Positions 40,348 through 53,628 of a DNA stretch of 64,000 bases are shown here, piece by piece; position 1 is the stretch's first letter; every line of letters begins with the position of its first letter. The DNA lies in assembly GCA_019843655.1 (NCBI GenBank), contig JACDQD010000006.1, forward strand, positions 10,594,034 to 10,658,033, written 5' to 3'. The translations under genes and the position numbers were made by a program. This DNA is from Lethocerus indicus. Its lineage: Eukaryota > Arthropoda > Insecta > Hemiptera > Belostomatidae. The notes under the pieces are model-generated. The model made no database searches and had not been told where the DNA came from. It saw only the letters and a list, made by a program, of their open reading frames with translations.

Positions 40348-43300
40348 GAAAGAGACAGACGGAGTAACTGAGAGTTAGGAGGGGGGGAGGCCGGGGAGAC
40401 TTGGACCGGTAAAGGTGATCTCATTCTCCCTCTCTGTCTCCTCTCTCGTTCTCATCGTTAATACTAAATGTGTTTTACGCTCGCTCAAAGTTGGCCGCCT
40501 GGCAGTGATCGTATCCCCCTCTGCAGCGCTTTCTTAATGTCAACCGCCTCGGAAGCGTTTGCATGCGAATCGAACTTAAAGAGTACACGATGTTTTAAAC
40601 GAGCCTTATTAATCAAACCGAGTAGACGGGACTCGGTCCACTAGTTGAACCGCAGATAAATTCTTGCGAACGGTGGCTCCGAATGCTCGCCCGGTCTGCC
40701 ATGTCGACCGTCCAAGTCCTGACTTATTCCACCGCGTTGTTGCTTGATGTATTAATAAATTTCAAATTTTTGTCCATTGTCATTTTTGGCAGTATTTCAC
40801 ACGCGCCTTTGTGAGATAAGAAACACGTTTTATTAAGCGAGTTCCCTTCAAACAACTTGGTGATCAAAAGGGTTCACCACCATTTGAATACCTCCGCTGC
40901 TCAGGTCGGAAGCCGTTAGACCGCGAGAGTGGTACACAAAAACCCACCGTTTTAATAATCAAATGCCCAAAGCCCAGAGGCGAAGCGCGGCTTAGCCTAA
41001 CGAAGAGTCGGAGCTACCTGCCTGAAACAATTTACCGGTCGAGGATTGCCCCCGTACGGGCAATAAATAATCCCTTCCGTTCAATTAAATTACCCGGAAA
41101 GCGTAAGTCATCTTTTTGTGTTCGACCGGCCGAAACGATCCCGGCCCGTGGGGATCATGTCGAAAAGGACGGTTCGTCAGATTGACCGTCGATTTATAAC
41201 CGGCATAAAACACGAAAGCTTAATGCACGAATCCTGTACCAGCCAAACCGAAAATTCTCTACCGACTGAAAAATAATTGTTAGAACTCAGCTGATTCTTT
41301 ATTTAAGTTTTGAACCAGTTCAATTCAAGAAAGCAACATAAACTTCTTCAGACTGTACAAAACTAAGCAAATTTCGTTAGTAGTGATGCTATCTTGTTAG
41401 AAACAGGCAGAAACATAAATCGTAATCGTTCAGGTAAGGACAAGAGGATACAAAATAAAAATGATCGAATTAAATTCCCTTGTAATAAATCTTTGTTCTC
41501 ACTTTCCAGTTATTTAATGTAACATCTAAGTCTTCATATTTTCTCGTATATGCGCCGCGCGACAAATTACAGTAGTTATCGACAGATAGGATCTCTGCAC
41601 TGGCGTGATCAAATCCGATGAGTAGCGGCGTTGGTGCGCAATAACTTGATAAAAAGGCATCACAATTATCGGTATGTTTAATGCCGATCCGCAGATTGAT
41701 TTACAGGGTCCGGGTCTTGAATCCGGCCGGTAGGGGAGGAGGCAGCGGTAGGATTGATTCGTCGCGGATAGCGTCCCAAGAGGTAGACCGAGCTAAGGTA
41801 ACTTTTAGAGGGGCTGCTTTATGGGCTGCCCCCGGCGCTGGAGATCGATCGACAATTTAAGGACTGGAAAAGGAAAGAGAGGGGAGAGCCCTCGGGCTGG
41901 ACGAGGCTAATAACTGGGAGAACGGGAGCGGCCCCCGCCCCCTCCTATCTAGACTCGGCTACCTCCCTTCGACGGCGCAAAAACTTAAATTAGGACCAAA
42001 CCCCAACGCCCCGGGGGTCACGCGGGTAAACGTGGAAGCCGTTCCCAGGAAAAATACCGTTGCTTTTTCATAAAGGCGTACAGGAATTCGTGAAAAAAAA
42101 CCATTCCCGATGTGCTCCCCATAGACCCTACGTGGTACCTTTACCGCGGAGTCTGATGAATTATTAATTTTAACCTTTATACCTTTTACAGGATGGTACA
42201 ATATCATGAGCCACTTTCTTCGTCATGTTATAATAATACTGCGGTGTAGTGAATACCAAATATCAGAAGAGGATTAATATAACACACTGTAAATAATTTA
42301 CATCAAAACGCATTTAAACATTAACTCAGAGTGCCCGAACACACGTGAGAGGAATGTCCAGAAGAATTCAATGTATTCAGAACAAACGGGCTACGAGAAA
42401 AACGCGCCTATTTATGTTCGACAAGAAAGAAATACGACTTATTTGAGCGTACAGACCGAGTGGGCTTCCGCCGCGTGGGCGAACGGCGCCGAGAAATCGC
42501 AATCGTTCGGTTCGCGCAATAATTTGAGAACGGGTGAAATTCTCCTCGGGTTTTATACACTCGGATATTAGCGAACGACCCGATGACTAGCATTTTGTAT
42601 CTATGTACTAATGAAGGGGTTCATTGGTTACATTTGCATAGTATTAATTTGTATCCATCGCAGTCGGGCGGCAAGGGGATTTTCGAATTGCCGCCCACCC
42701 GAGTCCGCCCCGACGGCGCTCTTGGGGGTGTATATGCCCGTTTTTTCACTTAGCAATTTCTCTGGAAAGTAACAACAATAACAGGGCAAACATTTACGAT
42801 CGGACTCGGAAGGCGGCGTGACTGATGCCGTTACAAAACGCGGCGGCATTAACTAGGAGGAAAGAAGGAGAGTTTTTAGTCTTGTACCGGTGGTGGGGAT
42901 CGGCTCGCGCCGGGCCCTACACCAATTTTCTAGCTATCGGTGGACGCCGCGACTAATCCGTACCTTGTACGTGTTCCCGGGCACCACAAATCCTTTTGTC
43001 CCCAGCCACTGCCGATGCGCGTTCGGAGGATCATTGGCACGATTGCGGCCGATACCTAGCAATAACTCGGCACCTAAGGGTACTGCCGGTATAGTTCATA
43101 AAAATTTTTTGATCGCAATCTCTACATTTAGAATTAACAGGCCTTTCTTCGTCATAAGACAATAATGGATTATAACTTGGGCGCGGATGAGCCAACTTGC
43201 ATATAGATCTCTATGAAAAAAGTTCTCAAAAGGCTTTCTGAGGCCCACTGCTGGGGAGAGACCTGGTTTCCTCGTAAATCGGGCAGTCTCGCAACACGTG

Positions 43301-46300
43301 ATCCCATTCTTCCGCTTAAACGCAGGCGCACTCCGAGTTACTGTTAAGCCTCACCTGCGCAGGGGAGCATCGAGCGATCCGTACCCTCTCACCAAGAACG
43401 ACAAACTCATACTCATACTATATGGAAGGTGGCCCAATCGCTTCAATTTCCCAATCGCAACGTTACGACAAATAAGAATCGTGGTAAGAATACAGCGATC
43501 GGTGGTGTGCGGAAGTGGATGGAAGCCAGAAGAAAGAAAAGGCGGACACGGAGTGCCACTCTGAAGATGATGGTACCGGCGTGGCGAACAGGAGGACCGG
43601 ATCTTATTGAAGTGTGGGGACCGCGTGTAATTGGGTGTAGAGAATAGGGCTGGAGGAGGGGGGGGGTCGTAGAATGTTAATGCGTGGAGAGACGAGTGGG
43701 ACGCACAATGGGGGCGAGCACGTGTCCCAGTGTAAACAGCAGAGTAGAGTAGACCTCGGACCATTGTCGGCCCCCGCCACTGCCTCTGCCTCTGCCTACC
43801 ACCGCCCGACCACAATCAGTTTACACGATTGCCCCAACCGTGCCAGAACGAGGTGCCGAAATTGGAATCGAGAATGTGTACTACAATATATTCGTCTCAG
43901 TCAGCCGCTCTACACTGTACGCGTTAGTATGTTGCCCGGATAAATGAAGTAATCAAACAAGTTGCCCTTGAAAAAAAGGTGTACAATGTAGAGCACGACA
44001 CTTCTGAAATACGACAAACCTTCGAACGAATCGAAAGAAACTATATTGATTTTCTCTATCGTAAGTGACGACTTACGAAGCTTGCAATACCGGCGCAAGA
44101 GCAACGGAAGACGGTGAGCGTCTGAAAACGGTCTACTAAAAGAATAAATCTGCGAGAGGATACACAAACAGAAAAATACTGCGATATCCACCAAACAAAT
44201 GCGCGATTTTTGGAAAACCGAAATCCGTTAAATTCACAGAAAATTAAATAAAATTAAGTTCCTTAAGGGGGTAAATGGCGGAAAGGTTCGAAAGTCATGC
44301 CTGACCCCAATCGCTGTTGACTCAGGAATTTCCTTCCAATTATTCCGTTTTCCGGAATCAACTCTCATTATATATGAGTTTCATGGCACTTTGTATTTGT
44401 GATCTGTTGTTACAGCTGTGAAGCAGTTGTTACAAAACAAACTACTGAACGGAATTATAATAAGTTCGCTGCCGTTTACGAGCTCCTCTCATTTAACCGG
44501 GTTTCAATCCCAGTGGCAGACAAGTAGTTTCCTTGAATTTCAAATTTCAGCTGATTAAACTCGTAAACTCCAGCATCCTAATTAAAATTTTAGGATCCTT
44601 TAATTGAGTCTGCTTAATACAAAAGCGGTGTCTCGACTGGAGGATATCCACAGCATATTCCACGATTCGTATAGAAAAAAAAGATTCCGGGCGCCGCCAT
44701 GGAAAAAGTATTGATTTCTGCGAGTTTGGGCGGTTATTAGAGAGCTTTTTGCGAGAAAAAGAAACATTCCGGCTCTAAATTAATGTCTCCCGATGACTCC
44801 CGAGAAATATAAATCGGGGGCAGAAAATCGCCAGGAAAAAAAGCCAAGCAGATAAAGGGGGAATTAAGGTCGCTATAAACGGTGATATTAATACGTGGAA
44901 TATTTATTTCATATTTTTTTGTCCCCGGGTCTTATCAATCGGGACACCAATTTACCCCGAAACAGAAAACCAGTCCCGGGTTAATTAATACGATTAAGCG
45001 CCGTCGCTACAGCCGAAGATAATGTAATCTGAGCCTGGGAGGAATAACACGGGTGGATTGTTACTTAGGGCGGTGTAGCCTGTTGGTTGGGATGGGAGGG
45101 TGTGGGGCGTTACCAGGGCTATCGGTCAGCGGCGGCAGTAGGAGAGCCGCGTGTGGGTGTGCGGACGGCCGCTAGCTCTTGTTCCGGCCAATCCGACTAT
45201 ACATTACACCACGCCCGCGATATTTCTTCGCGCGCGCCTCCACAGTAGGAAAAAAAATACCCCCCCTCGACTAATGAGAAAAATTGTTGGCTTCGACGGG
45301 CCTGAATTCGAATGAGGACCCCGAGATAGATTCGTAAGCACCGGCTGCGGATTTATCTCCCGGCTGAAAAGGTATCCATTTTAATTGGTACGGTAATCGA
45401 ATTATTATTATTTCCGTTGTCAGGTATCGTGCGGTCAATTTTTAAATAAAACAATGTTAACGCGAGGGACAATACAGTGGCCTGCGACAATTAGGGTGTT
45501 GTGCTTCATTAATTTAAGCAGATGACGTCTGTTGAACGTTTCTAATTTTTTCATCCCTATTCTAATCTAACATCCCGATTTAGAGGCAGTAGTACTTTTT
45601 GCTAACTTGTTGGAATATGCCGATTAAGGATGGCGTCGTCATCTTTCACGGGTATTGATCATCAAATCCCAGGAGACTCCGCGCATAAGACTTTCAAATA
45701 CATTGCAGTGTGGTGTTAGCGAAGGTGTCGGACCTCGAGAGACAATATCGGCCCAGGTATTTAGAGGACGTTGTCCGGTAGCCGGGCACAATTAGCGCTG
45801 CAGCCCTTATCTGATTAGAAAGCCGCGGTGCATTTAGAAAGGGGAGGCGATTAGCGGCGGCACCCACCACCCGGGTCCAGGCTCAAAATAAAATTGCGAA
45901 ACACCAACTCCAACGGCCGACAAACAACGGAATTCGTCAGCTAGAAAGGTTCTTTATTCCCTCGAGGAGAAACTCGAATTGGCCCTGCACTGGTTTCTGC
46001 CCGTGTATTTCAGAAACTAAGAATAATTATGAAGAATCATAAACGAGTAGTCACAGGGCATAGAAATTATAGTTAAAATTATAAGTGTTCTCTGAAAGGA
46101 ACCTAAAACCGCTCAGAGTCCCTCAATCCACAAAACCATAAAAGAAAGTTCATTTTTTAAAATACATCCTTAAGAATTGTCCAAGGAGAGAAAATAAATA
46201 ACTGATACAATTTCGAAATAACATGAGAATTGCCTGAAACAGTATGATTATTATCATTCACTTTTTCCGTCCTAGATTATCAAAGAGTAAATATCAGTGA

Positions 46301-49200
46301 ATAAGACAGCGATTAAGCAAGTAATGTGTCAGTATTCATTAGACAAAGAAGAATTACAATAAACGAAATAGCTTAGTTACATAAGCGTCAATAGAAGATT
46401 GAAGCTATATACTTTATATTTTAGAAATTATACCTAGTCGCTTTTATAGCATATTTTACAGTGCCACCCGGTCCTATGGACAACTTGTTTGGCCACACAG
46501 CTTCACGGTAAACAACTTACCCTTTTATAGAGGTATAGCGCACGTAAGTCCGGACAAGCGCTTTTCTTTATTTTGCCAACAGAGCAAGTAAAAGTGAGGA
46601 CAACAACTCAGTTAATATTAACAAGCAATTACATAGCGTTTTGAATAGTTAATTTCAATTCTCAAAGCATCCTTATATGGTGTTCGGACGTAAACGACAT
46701 TCACGCTGAAATATTTTAATCAATTTGGATAGAACTGCGTCATGGATTATTCATTGATAACCAAATTTATGAACTGTAGAAGTCAGAATTATTATACGTA
46801 AATATAGTAGAACATCGTTTTAGACATGTTCTAAATTATGAGCCAACTTCTTCTGCTAACAACTTGAACAGAAATCCAACGTCAATATAAATTTTGTAAA
46901 TGTAAATCCAATTAGGAAAACTAATTTTTTAATTCGGTTCAATTAACTTCAAAACACGATTAAAGCCGCAGAATCCAAATGTAAATGGAAGTAACGTATT
47001 TCTTGAATGATAAATCGGGCTAAATAGATGGACATTCGATGGACTCATAAGCGGGTGGTCCGTGAACCGTAAGAGAATGGTCAGGAAAGTATCATTTCAG
47101 CAATGATTCGTCTTCTCCGAACGGCAGCAGTCCGTCTTCTACTTTCATTGGAGGGATCAATTACATCTGTTCCTCTTTTATTTTTTTCTCCATTTCCCTC
47201 CCGGTAACGAGCTTTCGACTGGTTGCCTATTCAGCTCATGGTCCGAACGGACCATTCAACCTTTTACGGCCGGCCTTACACAATTACGCACTGTCGGAGT
47301 CTCCACCCCTATTCGAATTTTGATCATGAAACCTGGCGTTGAAAGCGCCGTTTCGAACGAGCAAGAGTTTTACTTGTTTCGATGTGCGAAATTATTTATT
47401 ATTCATTGCATGCTATATGTAATAGCACTAATGTGATGCTGTGTATAAAACCAGAAGGTAAAGCCAGAATTCTGTCTTATAATTGTAAGCTTCAACTACT
47501 AATCTTTCTAATTATCGCTATAGCGTTCACACCAGAAATAAACTGGATCAATTCCAGCCAGAAATTATTAACGAATAATAAACAATACATAAGAAATATG
47601 TACCAATATAATTTTCAAGTACAATTAGAAATTATAAATAGTATTCAAATATAACATTCTGGAATACATCAAATTATATCTGAAAAATCCTTTCCAAGAA
47701 TTGTTTTTTGTCAAATGAGTTATTGAAGTTCCAAGGTATAAGCCTAAGCGCTCTAATTCACAAGGAAAAACATTTAAGGGGATTAACTGCGGAAAAATTA
47801 AATAACACGGAATTGACTCACAAAAAGCCAATTTCTGAGCTTAAGACAGTGAGTTTCTCTATTGCTCTATACATTTTCCTCCTTTTCTCTGTTAGCCTTC
47901 TACCTTCTCCAGTTTAGTTATAATGACTCAGGTATTCGTTTTTTCTTAAATTGTGCTCGCTCAATAAAATCCATTCCTGACGCCGTATGGAAGTCTTGGG
48001 AAATCCAACGAGAGCATTTGCATTTCGAATTGGCATATTTTTTCTCGCTAATTACTCTTAATATCCCGCTCGGTTTATTTCTCGGGTTATGCCCAGGTGT
48101 GGTATATTCTTGTAGTTTTTGTTCAATCTGACCACACTTTTGTAATGGTTAACAAACAGTGCGCTTGATTCGGATATTCATTTTCCGATCTTTCGTACAG
48201 TCAGTGCATTGTAGGCATTCATTTCACAAATTATTTAACAATGTTTTATCGTAGAAGAAGATTCCATTTATGGGTTTGTATGAGTTAACTTTTGTTAATT
48301 TATTATAGTTTATTATACTGGGTAGTAATAAGGTATTGAATAGAAAACAAGTAAAAGTGAATGAGTGTTTCAGATTTCAAAAATTTTTCGGCTAAATATT
48401 TAACTAATTTGTAACAAAGTTAAAGTGTTGTCAATCAAGTATATTTTTATTAATTTATTATTAGTATAACTGGATTTCAGTCATTTTTTAAACGAAGAAA
48501 TGTCACTGCTTGCATGTGAAATTCCTTGACATTTTGACCGAGGAAGCTAAGATTTGCGGGGCTTTGTTTTCCCACAGAAACGTCGAAATGTCGTGAATTG
48601 ACATTATGACTAGAATAGGGGTTCCGGCCAATGAATTGGAACATTACTGGGGATTCTGCATCTGCCTGTACCGTTTCAGGAGAAACAATGATTTTTCCCA
48701 CGTTTGGTCGTTAGGCGATTTTGTCGTCTATAATAAACTTCTTCTTGGAAATTTACTATTATATCAATATTATTGATAAAGAGTGGTTCTGCGACTGCAA
48801 TTACGGAAGCCATACCCCAGACACCTACTCAATAGCATTTATAAATATGTTTTTCTGTTTCATATTTTTGGATATATTAATCATTAACATGTACAGAAGG
48901 ACCAAATGCTGTCATAATGTAATAATTCATTCTAAATCCCAATTCGTAGATTAATGAACTTTTAATTGACCGTCAATATTTTCAGCATTAAAAGTATATT
49001 TCGGTTTTAATCGTTAGTCAATACTATTGTTTTCTATTGTGCAGTCGATCTGAATAGTTAAAAATTTAGGAAATAACTTCCAGTTAACCAGATACCATTT
49101 GTTTTTAGGGTCCAATTACACGACTGGATAACGGGAGAGGGATAAGTTGTGGCCTATTCGGTCGGCAGGTTGAACATAAATTGGCAAGACCATTACCTGG
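40345..49200. other. Non-coding, no gene seen over 8.8 kb
   Basis: GC-rich patches at 41,690-41,960, 43,300-43,850 and 45,060-45,240, a (TGCCTC)3 block at 43,781-43,798, a G-run near 43,653, and strongly AT-rich DNA at 46,000-49,100. The minus-strand frame at 48,477-48,701 has balanced composition but no recognisable domain. No RNA gene seen. Confidence 0.5.
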
Positions 49201-49305
49201 GAAAGGGCGCCGTTGGGGGAGAGAAGGTCAAAGGGGATGGGAGCGGGGGCGGGGGACCTGTTTTAAGTCGGCAGGTGCCCTATACAGGCAGGTCCCCCCC
49301 CAACG
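49201..49305. repeat. Nested GC-rich inverted repeat with G-quadruplex potential
   Basis: CGTTGGGGG (49,211-49,219) pairs with CCCCCAACG (49,297-49,305). Inside it GGGGGACCTG (49,251-49,260) pairs perfectly with CAGGTCCCCC (49,289-49,298); the two share two Cs, so they compete at the edge. GGGG-AT-GGG-AGC-GGGGG-C-GGGGG at 49,233-49,255 is a textbook four-run quadruplex motif. GGCAGGTGCC sits in the inner loop. Confidence 0.6.
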
Positions 49306-52300
49306 ACAATTGTTACCATATGGCCTGGACGTAACAAGTGAATTAACCCGCTGCCTCCGCCCCGCGCATAACTCCCGCCAAGGACGTAATTACCTCACCG
49401 AGGGGGTCATCCTCTTTCCGCCCCCAAATGCCCGCCGGCCGTTGGAAAGCCCCAATTGTCAACCGCCCGCGGTCAAGTCCCACGTCAAAACAAATAATTA
49501 ACTTCAATAAAGGTACAACAAACAAGAGTCGCTTATACGAAAGTATGCAGTCGTGGAATACTTCGGTAACAAAATAAATATAAAATGCAGTAACACTTTG
49601 AACGTATAATGAGCTATATATATATGTATTTTATTCTGCACGGTAAACAAATACGCTTACATATTCCATGATATAAGGGATTTTTTTTTACCAACGAATT
49701 ACTCTTTGTGCAGTGTATTATAGATAATATATTTTTAAGGAGTAAATATTTACGGTTTATTTGGTAAACGACATTTTCCAAAGGCATTCGTTTTCCAATG
49801 TACCATGTGTGTTTTTTAGTTTTTATATTCTCCCTTTCCGACAGCGGGTTCTATTCAGCGTTGAGTGACGTTATTACGACCGATAAAATGGGCGGTTAAT
49901 TATCGGCGGCTTAATATTTATGGCGGTGTTAAATACACCCCGAGAGCTCGGGACTCATTTTATACCCAATAAAGGTCGCCGAATGGAGTTGCGGTCGCGC
50001 GGTACCGAAGGACCCCACCGATCGTGTATAATTAACAACAAATAAGTATAACTTGGGCGGGTTTCGCGACTCGTAAGAAGCCTTAATAACGGCCCAATTA
50101 ATTATGCTAAATTTTTAATCATATCTCCCAACCCTCAATTTGAATTTATTCTACAGTTGGGAACTTGAGAATTGAAATTATATTAATTTTGCGGTTTTGA
50201 GCTCTTTAATTTCTGATGTTTATGTTTGAAGAATGAAACTAGGATTTAAGCGTGAGTATTAAATTAATAATTTAATTTACTAAAAAATAAATAATTTGAT
50301 TATTTATTTATTCGTTCAATTTTTCCTAATCTATATTTTGAATAATAAATGCCCAAAATGTAGTCACCTTCGATATGCCTTGTGGTAATATTTTTCTTAT
50401 TACGGGTGTTAATGAAATATTTCCATCCTGATTTTAGTTTGTCATAATTTACCGCTTCGCGGACTAAGAAAATTACTGGCTAAATGTGACTTTTCCGCAC
50501 CTTCACGAATGAAACGGGGTTTAACAACGTACGGTGGTTATAGTGCAATAACCATGATACCGTTCGGGGGTTACTTTATCGCGGAAGAGATAATCCCAGG
50601 GGACAAGTAAAAAAAGAAGAAGAACTAAGAACAGAGAGATGAGTCAAATGTTTCTGACCGATAAAAGCGGTTTCACCTGTCCGGTTGGATAGCACCTGTC
50701 GCGCCGAGTCCGTTACAGGAAGCGCTTCCTCCCCCAACGGTCGGTCCTCTCACACGGGTTCCTTATTCCCTCCCCCGAGGGGCTGTTTTTCTTCTTCCTG
50801 CCCGCCTTTCTTCCTTTCTCGATTTTTTTCACCTCCCTCTCGCCGTGACCGCATCAAATTCGGGCTGGCGGGCTATCGGCGACCGTTATCGCCGCCCGGG
50901 GGACGTCCCCGTCCAAGTAGCGCCCAACGGATTGTCGCTATCGAAACAGCTGTTGGCTCTACCCAAAGTCTCTTGGACGATTCCCAGCACAACTATCTTG
51001 CATATCAACCGAGAACTCGGTGAACTTTGTAAACGAGAGTTTACGATGGTCAAGTATTTATCTCATCTTTAACCCCAATCGCACATCGGTTTCTTTTTTA
51101 AACGTCACCATGGTAATGATTTCCAAACCAAAATTTTTTCTTTTTCCATACTTAACAGGCAATTTATTATATCTATTTTGTTTTTACAGCTCGTCAATGA
51201 GCAGAGGTGCTCTGAAATGGAAAGTAACTTAATGTACTGAAAACAAAGCCTATCGTCTAACGATACTAACGTCGAAAATTGAAGTTTACATAATATACCC
51301 AGCATCGATATAAATTGTGCAGGTTTTAGGCCGTCTATATACAAAATGAAGTAATATTTTTATGAGTAAATAGTATTTAACAATATAGATTAGTGCAGTT
51401 GCAATTCTTATTTAACTGAAGGAAATGAAAAGTAATAAGATGTAATGGGATATATTCCTCATTCTCTGAGTGAGGCATTAACCGGTAAATATGACATTGT
51501 GATAGGCCAAGATTTTTACACAACCTTTCCGCTTACGGTCCGCCTCACTTTCCCATATAAGCCTGGATTTTGGCGACATTTCAAACCGCTTTGAACCGCG
51601 ACAACATTTTTTTTCTACTTATAAGAAACATGTCGGATTATGTTCGATACAGGAACACGGTCTAGTTCGCCGTCCTGTGGATTCTAGGGCGTTGCCACTA
51701 TTGTTCTAATTATCGGAAATTTAAAAAAATATTTCTAGTTCTTTTTAAATTAGTTGTCCCTTTTAATGATGTCCCGTAGAAGAGGGGGAGGGGAGGTACA
51801 AGGACGATCAGCAAGTTGACGGGCAAAGACTTGTAAAATGTCACTTCCAAGGCGAGCTGAATTACAACTGATGCGCTCTATCGCTGACAGCCACGACGCT
51901 CTTAACTGAAGTATAACGTTTGTTTTTCACTTACGATTGAATGGATAACCTTTTTTTTATGCGCGCACCCATCCGTATGAATTATTTGCAGTACCTACAA
52001 TAATCAAACCAATTCTGTAAAATTTTAGTTTCTAATGTTACGGGATGGTAAACTCGGAATTTTTATTTATTTCTGTTTTGTCGATCCCGATTGCATTTTG
52101 CCTTTGTACAATTTAATTAGAAATCGTATACTGCTTACATAATATGCGTAAAAATATAAACAGGCAATCATTCATCAAACATGGAGTGTTGATCAAATTA
52201 TATCGCATCAGTTATAATACTGCAATTGACTGGCACGTAATAGTCATCTTATTTGCGCTGTATAAGTTGGCAAGTGAGGTGACGCGGAGTCCACCGAGAA

Positions 52301-53298
52301 GAGGGAGGTGAGCGAAAAGGAAGGAAGTGACATTGTAGTTCGGAGTTAAACTGGAACGCACTTGTTCCCAATATGGAAGCCCTATTACTCGTGTCTTACC
52401 AGTTCTGAACCGCCGTCTCACTACTGATCCATTTAGGTCTTTATAAGCTACACCTCCTGCGGTCTCCGGCCGCATTTTTACTTTCACCACGCTTTGTATC
52501 TCGAACGGAGATGTGACGTTAGTCGCCCGGCCTCAACTATCGGCTATAGATTACTCGCACGGAAACATGCTTAAAAGTCTCGCGTTTACTCGGGTGAAGT
52601 AGCTATTAGAGGGTTCGGTACGATTTCTCGGACTGATACTTTCCCCGACATGACGATCCTTTATCCCGGCAGGCGGAAAACTAGTCCCGACCTGGAACTG
52701 GTAGAGAGCAAAGGGGATCTCTGTTGTTCGCCGATAAACACGGAGAACCGTTATATTTCCATCGAAGGAAGTGGAGCAACTCCTACGGAGAAATATGGTC
52801 GGAGCATAAGTCATTCCGAACCGAACGGGTATTAAGTCCGCGGCCGTATAAAGCCCGAGGAATTTCTCTAGGCTTGTTACGGCCGGCCGATTTTTACCGG
52901 CAACAGCTTCCGGGCGCTCATAAATTCAGTCGAGATGACGATCGATGAAATATTCAATCGCGGCTCTTATCCCACACACACTCACGGTTTTTGAATACAA
53001 GACACAGCCTAAAACAACATCCTGTAAGACTTTATAAGCTTCTCAGTTTAAGTCCCAGTTTATCACAGTTTAATACCGGTTTCATTTGCGCTCGATGCAA
53101 CGTTTAGTTATATGAAAGCATGGGGTAAATGATAAGTCTAACGTTTTGACCTTGGACAAAACAGGGAAAACAAAATTCTCTCCGCCTAGTCGACCAGACC
53201 TGATATTTATGACATTCTTTTAATACTTCTTTACGTCCTCGATACTATAAACAACGCGCAAAACAGAGGAAACAGCATGCATTTAAATCTTTGATAGT
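49306..53298. other. Putative intron 3' of the PR exon; no further exon recognised
   Basis: Mostly AT-rich, with a CpG-rich part at 49,860-50,060 and a pyrimidine-rich run near 50,755-50,846. If the PR exon is real, this is intron on its strand. I found no phase-0 exon encoding the rest of a PR domain here. Confidence 0.45.
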
Positions 53299-53304
53299 AC
53301 TTAC
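53299..53304 (-). other. 5' splice donor of the PR-domain exon
   Basis: The minus strand reads GAC then GTAAGT, a consensus U1-type donor, directly after the LEDND codons. Without splicing the frame continues only 19 more codons (starting VSTIKDLNACC) with no PR similarity before a stop, which supports a real exon boundary here. The next exon should start in phase 0 with the second half of the PR domain at lower coordinates. Confidence 0.75.
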
Positions 53305-53508
53305 GTCGTTATCTTCCAAGTAGCTGTAGACTTCGAGCTTGTCAAGACGTATCGTTCCTTGAAACGGGTAGATGATGGTCCCCTGAGGGATGCGAGCGTT
53401 GGTCCAGACGTTGACTCCTATCTCGGGCAGTTTTTTCTTCAACAATTTGTTATCGGTCGCCGTTAGGACAAGGGAGAACTCCTTAGGAATGAGTACGCAC
53501 GTCTCCAT
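53305..53508 (-). CDS. Partial PR-domain exon of a PRDM-family zinc-finger gene (hamlet/MECOM/PRDM16-like)
   Basis: The exon encodes 68 codons from an ATG at 53,508-53,506 down to GAC at 53,305. It is followed on the minus strand by the perfect donor GTAAGT (plus-strand ACTTAC at 53,299-53,304), leaving phase 0. The protein carries the N-terminal half of a PR domain: IPKEF near residue 7, VWTNARIPQGT at 34-44, YPFQG at 47-51, then IRLDKLEVYSYLEDND up to the splice site. In PRDM proteins the matching strands read roughly GVW..IP.GT.FGPF.G. PR domains are SET-related and sit ahead of C2H2 fingers in nuclear transcription factors; the fingers are not in this exon. The ATG has a good context (AAAATGG) and in-frame stops lie 42-45 nt upstream. 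An alternative acceptor ending at 53,539 would instead add ten codons (exon start 53,538), also in phase 0, so this may be an internal exon. PR domain fairly sure; hamlet/MECOM subfamily is inference. Confidence 0.72.
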
Positions 53509-53538
53509 TTTTCTACCGAACCGTATAGAAGAACCCTT
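53509..53538 (-). other. Possible 5' extension of the PR exon or 5' UTR
   Basis: Minus-strand TTTTTCGAG just before 53,538 is a possible 3' splice site. From there ten in-frame codons lead into the ATG. An in-frame TAA lies immediately upstream of that acceptor tract (TAATTTTTCGAG), so coding cannot extend further without splicing. A second weak acceptor (CGGTAG) lies 4 nt before the ATG. Neither has a long pyrimidine tract, so whether translation starts at the ATG or upstream is undecided. Confidence 0.35.
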
Positions 53539-53628
53539 CTCGAAAAATTACTACAAGACTACTTTCCCCGTTGGGTCTTCAAAACATAACTCGCAAATAT
53601 ATGGATATTTTCACTCTTCAATTTTCAG

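Noticed and set aside
44509..44525. GGGTTTCAATCCC, tRNA T-arm-like
   Set aside because: No complete cloverleaf or A box upstream.
48204..48216. GTGCATTGTAG, the start of miR-33
   Set aside because: The rest of the mature sequence does not match and no pairing star arm is present.
48477..48701. Minus-strand frame with balanced amino-acid composition
   Set aside because: No recognisable domain and no flanking splice pair that I could defend. A nearby plus-strand GAAACGTCG resembles a hammerhead 3' box but no CTGATGA box precedes it.
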